From positions 1 through 64,000 of the forward strand of contig JBCDIT010000008.1 in assembly GCA_038748775.1 (NCBI GenBank): a stretch of 64,000 nt of DNA, read 5' to 3'. This DNA is from DAIQNV01 sp038748775. Its GTDB lineage: Bacteria; Planctomycetota; Phycisphaerae; Phycisphaerales; UBA1924. The notes below the pieces were generated by a model. It did not search any database, was not told the DNA's origin, and saw only the letters and a list, made by a program, of their open reading frames with translations. The position numbers were made by a program, and so were the translations under genes. Shown here one piece after another: positions 61,995-64,000 of the stretch. Within the stretch, counting starts at the first letter, position 1, and every line of letters begins with the position of its first letter.

Positions 61995-64000
61995 TCAGTT
62001 TCGGACCTGTTCCCAGAGCTCCGAGAGCCGCTTCTGACTGACCGGAACGCTCGTCTTGAGTTCCTGAGCGAACAGCGAAACACGGAACTCCTCGAGCATC
62101 CATCGCACCTCCCAGAACGCCGGGTCGTTGACACCCTGGGCCGAATGCTGCTTGGCCCGTTCGGCCAATTGTTGCTCCCACGCGAGGATCTCGCCCATCG
62201 CGCGTCGGTCCTTATCGACCCCCCCACCCCTCAGACGATCGATCCTGCGGGCGATCGCCTTGATAAACCTGGGGTAGCAGCGGAGCCAACGGTAAGGCGT
62301 CGTGAACAAGAACGGTCCACCGAGCAACCGGTTGAGTTGCCCGGTCATATCTTGGACCGAAACACGCCAAGGGTCGGGTGTCTTGACCTCGAGCTTCTGG
62401 CGGATCGACACGGCGTTGGCGAGCGTGGCCTCAACAATCGGCGCCACCTCGTGCAGCGTGTCGGTCATCCGGTTCCAGCCCTCGGCGATCCGTTCTTCGA
62501 AGCCGACTTCGGTGCGTACGTCGACGTTATCGTTGACGTACACGCGATCGGCCACGAGCAACATGATCTGATCCGCGATGTCTTCCGACTTGCCGAGCGC
62601 CGCCCAGTGCAATCGGATTTTCTCGATCGATGGGATATCTCGCGGCCGAAGCCTGAGATCCCGCTTGAGCGGCCGCGTAAACAAACGCGCCAGCCCGAGC
62701 CTCATCGCCCCGTCGGCGGCCTCGCGCGTCTCGAACAGACGCAACCCGGCGGATCTGCCGAGATCGACGACCGCTGGGTACGCGGTCGTCGTCAGGAGCC
62801 CTGACGTAACGGTGACCTTATCGGGCAGGTCGCCGAAGTCCCACTCCTCGATCCCGTCGCGCGTCCACTGCTCGGCCGCGAGCTTGCTGAACCCCGCCTG
62901 GACTTGGTCCTTGAGTTCGGCTCGTAGCGCTCCCAGATCGCGCCCCTCAGCGAGAACGTCGCCGGATTCGTCGAGCACACGGACATTGAGCCTGAGGTGC
63001 GTCGGGAGTTCTTCCAGCCTGAAGTCGCCCGCCCGAACCGTGGCTCCGGTGCGCTGCGAAACGAGCTTCGCAAGGGTCACGAGCAGCCCGCCGTCGTCTA
63101 CGCGAACGCGCTCGGCGAACGCCTTGGCATCGCGCGAGGCGTCGAGGTGACGCCGGACGTGCTTGGGAAGGGTGCGGAGCAATGCCTCGGCTTTCTCGGT
63201 GAGGAGCGCCGGAACGATCCGTTCGGTCCGGTCAGGGTCGAGTTGCCCGAGCAGTCCGATCGGGACGTCAAGGGTGACCCCGTCGCGCTCGTGCCCTGGC
63301 TCGAACCGATACTCGAGCGTCAGCGTCGCGCCCCCGGCATCGATCCGGTCCGGGTAGTCACGCTCGTCGATCTCGGCCCGTGTGATCAACAGATCTTCGG
63401 TCGACATCAACAGGTCAGACTTCTGGGCGTTGGGCAGCTTCTTGTACCAGCGGTCGAAGCGTTGGCCTGTATACACGTCTTCGGGGACGAGTCGGTCGTA
63501 AAACGCGTAGCGTGCCTGGGCTTCGGCGAGCAAGTCGCGTCGGCGGGCTTTGTTCTCCAGCGTGTGCAGCTTCGCCTCGAGTTCCCGGTTCTTGAGAAGC
63601 GACGGGTTCGACGTGTCCATGTCGCCCTCGACCAGGGCGTTGAAAATGAACAACTCGCGTGACTCGCCCGGGTTGACCTTCCCGTAGTGCACGCGCCGTT
63701 TGGGGATCACCTCGAGCCCGTATAGCGTCGCCTTTTCCCAGGCCAGCACCTTTCGAGACTTCGTATCCCAATGCGGATCCGAGTGGGTTCGCTTGAGCAG
63801 GTGTCCGCCCAAGCGCTCGACCCACACCGGGTCGATCACGGCCGCGGTTCGCGCGAAGAGTTGCGTCGTTCGCACGAGCTCGGCCGCCATGATCCACTGG
63901 GGCCTCGCCTTCTTCAGCGTTGACCCCGGGTGGATCATGAACCGCTGGTTGCGGACCGCGAGGTACTCGCGTTTGTCGTCCAGCTTCCCGATGTTCGTCA
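61995..64000 (-). CDS. hrpA: ATP-dependent RNA helicase HrpA, C-terminal part (runs off the edge)
   Basis: About 668 residues, continuing past 64000: the frame reads TNIGKLDDKREYLAVRNQRF, so the start and the DEAH helicase core lie outside the window. What is seen is the OB-fold and DUF3418 region of the long HrpA type: FMIHPGSTLKKARPQWIMAA, ELVRTTQLFARTAAVIDPVW, HYGKVNPGESRELFIFNALV, then RLGLARLFTRPLKRDLR and FWEVRWMLEEFRVSLFAQEL near the end. HrpA rescues stalled ribosomes in E. coli. Its stop is 6 bp from the NRAMP stop (convergent). Confidence 0.92.
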   Translation of the reverse strand, partial: TNIGKLDDKREYLAVRNQRFMIHPGSTLKKARPQWIMAAELVRTTQLFARTAAVIDPVWVERLGGHLLKRTHSDPHWDTKSRKVLAWEKATLYGLEVIPKRRVHYGKVNPGESRELFIFNALVEGDMDTSNPSLLKNRELEAKLHTLENKARRRDLLAEAQARYAFYDRLVPEDVYTGQRFDRWYKKLPNAQKSDLLMSTEDLLITRAEIDERDYPDRIDAGGATLTLEYRFEPGHERDGVTLDVPIGLLGQLDPDRTERIVPALLTEKAEALLRTLPKHVRRHLDASRDAKAFAERVRVDDGGLLVTLAKLVSQRTGATVRAGDFRLEELPTHLRLNVRVLDESGDVLAEGRDLGALRAELKDQVQAGFSKLAAEQWTRDGIEEWDFGDLPDKVTVTSGLLTTTAYPAVVDLGRSAGLRLFETREAADGAMRLGLARLFTRPLKRDLRLRPRDIPSIEKIRLHWAALGKSEDIADQIMLLVADRVYVNDNVDVRTEVGFEERIAEGWNRMTDTLHEVAPIVEATLANAVSIRQKLEVKTPDPWRVSVQDMTGQLNRLLGGPFLFTTPYRWLRCYPRFIKAIARRIDRLRGGGVDKDRRAMGEILAWEQQLAERAKQHSAQGVNDPAFWEVRWMLEEFRVSLFAQELKTSVPVSQKRLSELWEQVRN

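Overview
The window is GC-rich (mid-60s percent GC by eye) and reads as a chromosomal segment of a planctomycete, most likely class Phycisphaerae. Several things point there: an ECF sigma factor paired with a membrane serine/threonine kinase; secreted proteins ending in paired 'DIAAPFG.LDLSDIDAFI' dockerin-like repeats or in a PEP-CTERM-like tail (Pro-rich motif, short hydrophobic stretch, Arg cluster); many Cys-x2-Cys zinc-ribbon membrane proteins; the futalosine-pathway gene mqnD; and isolated housekeeping genes rather than large operons. I see no CRISPR array, rRNA or prophage.

Layout. 1-8.2 kb: an IS transposase fragment at the left edge, a transglutaminase-fold pseudoenzyme divergent from fumC, a CAU-anticodon tRNA, an araC-type regulator broken by one TGA, a PEP-CTERM-like protein, a decaying photolyase cluster (class II photolyase fused to a renalase-like module, then a deletion remnant of a second photolyase) and a frameshifted dockerin-type remnant. 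8.2-12.3 kb: rpmE and cobalamin-dependent metH, with a CATCCG/CGGATG palindrome in the metH leader. 12.3-21 kb: small secreted or membrane proteins, a SprA-family protein, mqnD, three tandem zinc-ribbon membrane proteins (one broken), purF and a PadR/HAAS pair. 21-28 kb: a large secreted structural protein, rpsD, a SurA/PpiD-like membrane protein and a MATE transporter. 28-36 kb: zinc-ribbon protein, a B12-domain/MeaB GTPase fusion, a LuxR-type regulator divergent from a hybrid histidine kinase, a glycine-rich PGRS-like dockerin protein and tRNA-Phe. 36.6-46 kb: oppF-type ATPase, def, TPR protein-kdsB-pyrG-fmt, then the sigma factor and kinase pair. 46-50 kb: large metalloprotease, fatty-acid desaturase. 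50.3-57.4 kb: a tightly coupled arginine operon argR-argC-argB-argF-argG-argH-argA(GNAT)-msrB behind a promoter overlapped by two ARG boxes. 57.4-64 kb: an orphan gas-vesicle GvpL/F-like gene, an aromatic amino-acid lyase pseudogene, a LacI regulator, an NRAMP-type transporter and the C-terminal part of HrpA.

How it fits together. The arginine operon is the clearest functional unit: overlapping ATGA junctions, autoregulation by ArgR, N-acetylglutamate synthase at the end. kdsB next to pyrG couples Kdo activation to CTP supply, suggesting a lipopolysaccharide-containing outer membrane. MetH and the B12/MeaB fusion show that the cell uses cobalamin. At least six genes are broken or truncated, so the segment is eroding accessory genes between stable housekeeping genes. 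A structured repeat of about 135 bp occurs in two full copies and one partial copy, all intergenic. No complete, clearly new multi-gene system is visible. The most unusual items are the photolyase-renalase relic, the divergent CTP synthase, the PGRS-like protein, the B12-MeaB fusion, the orphan GvpL/F gene and the repeat family.
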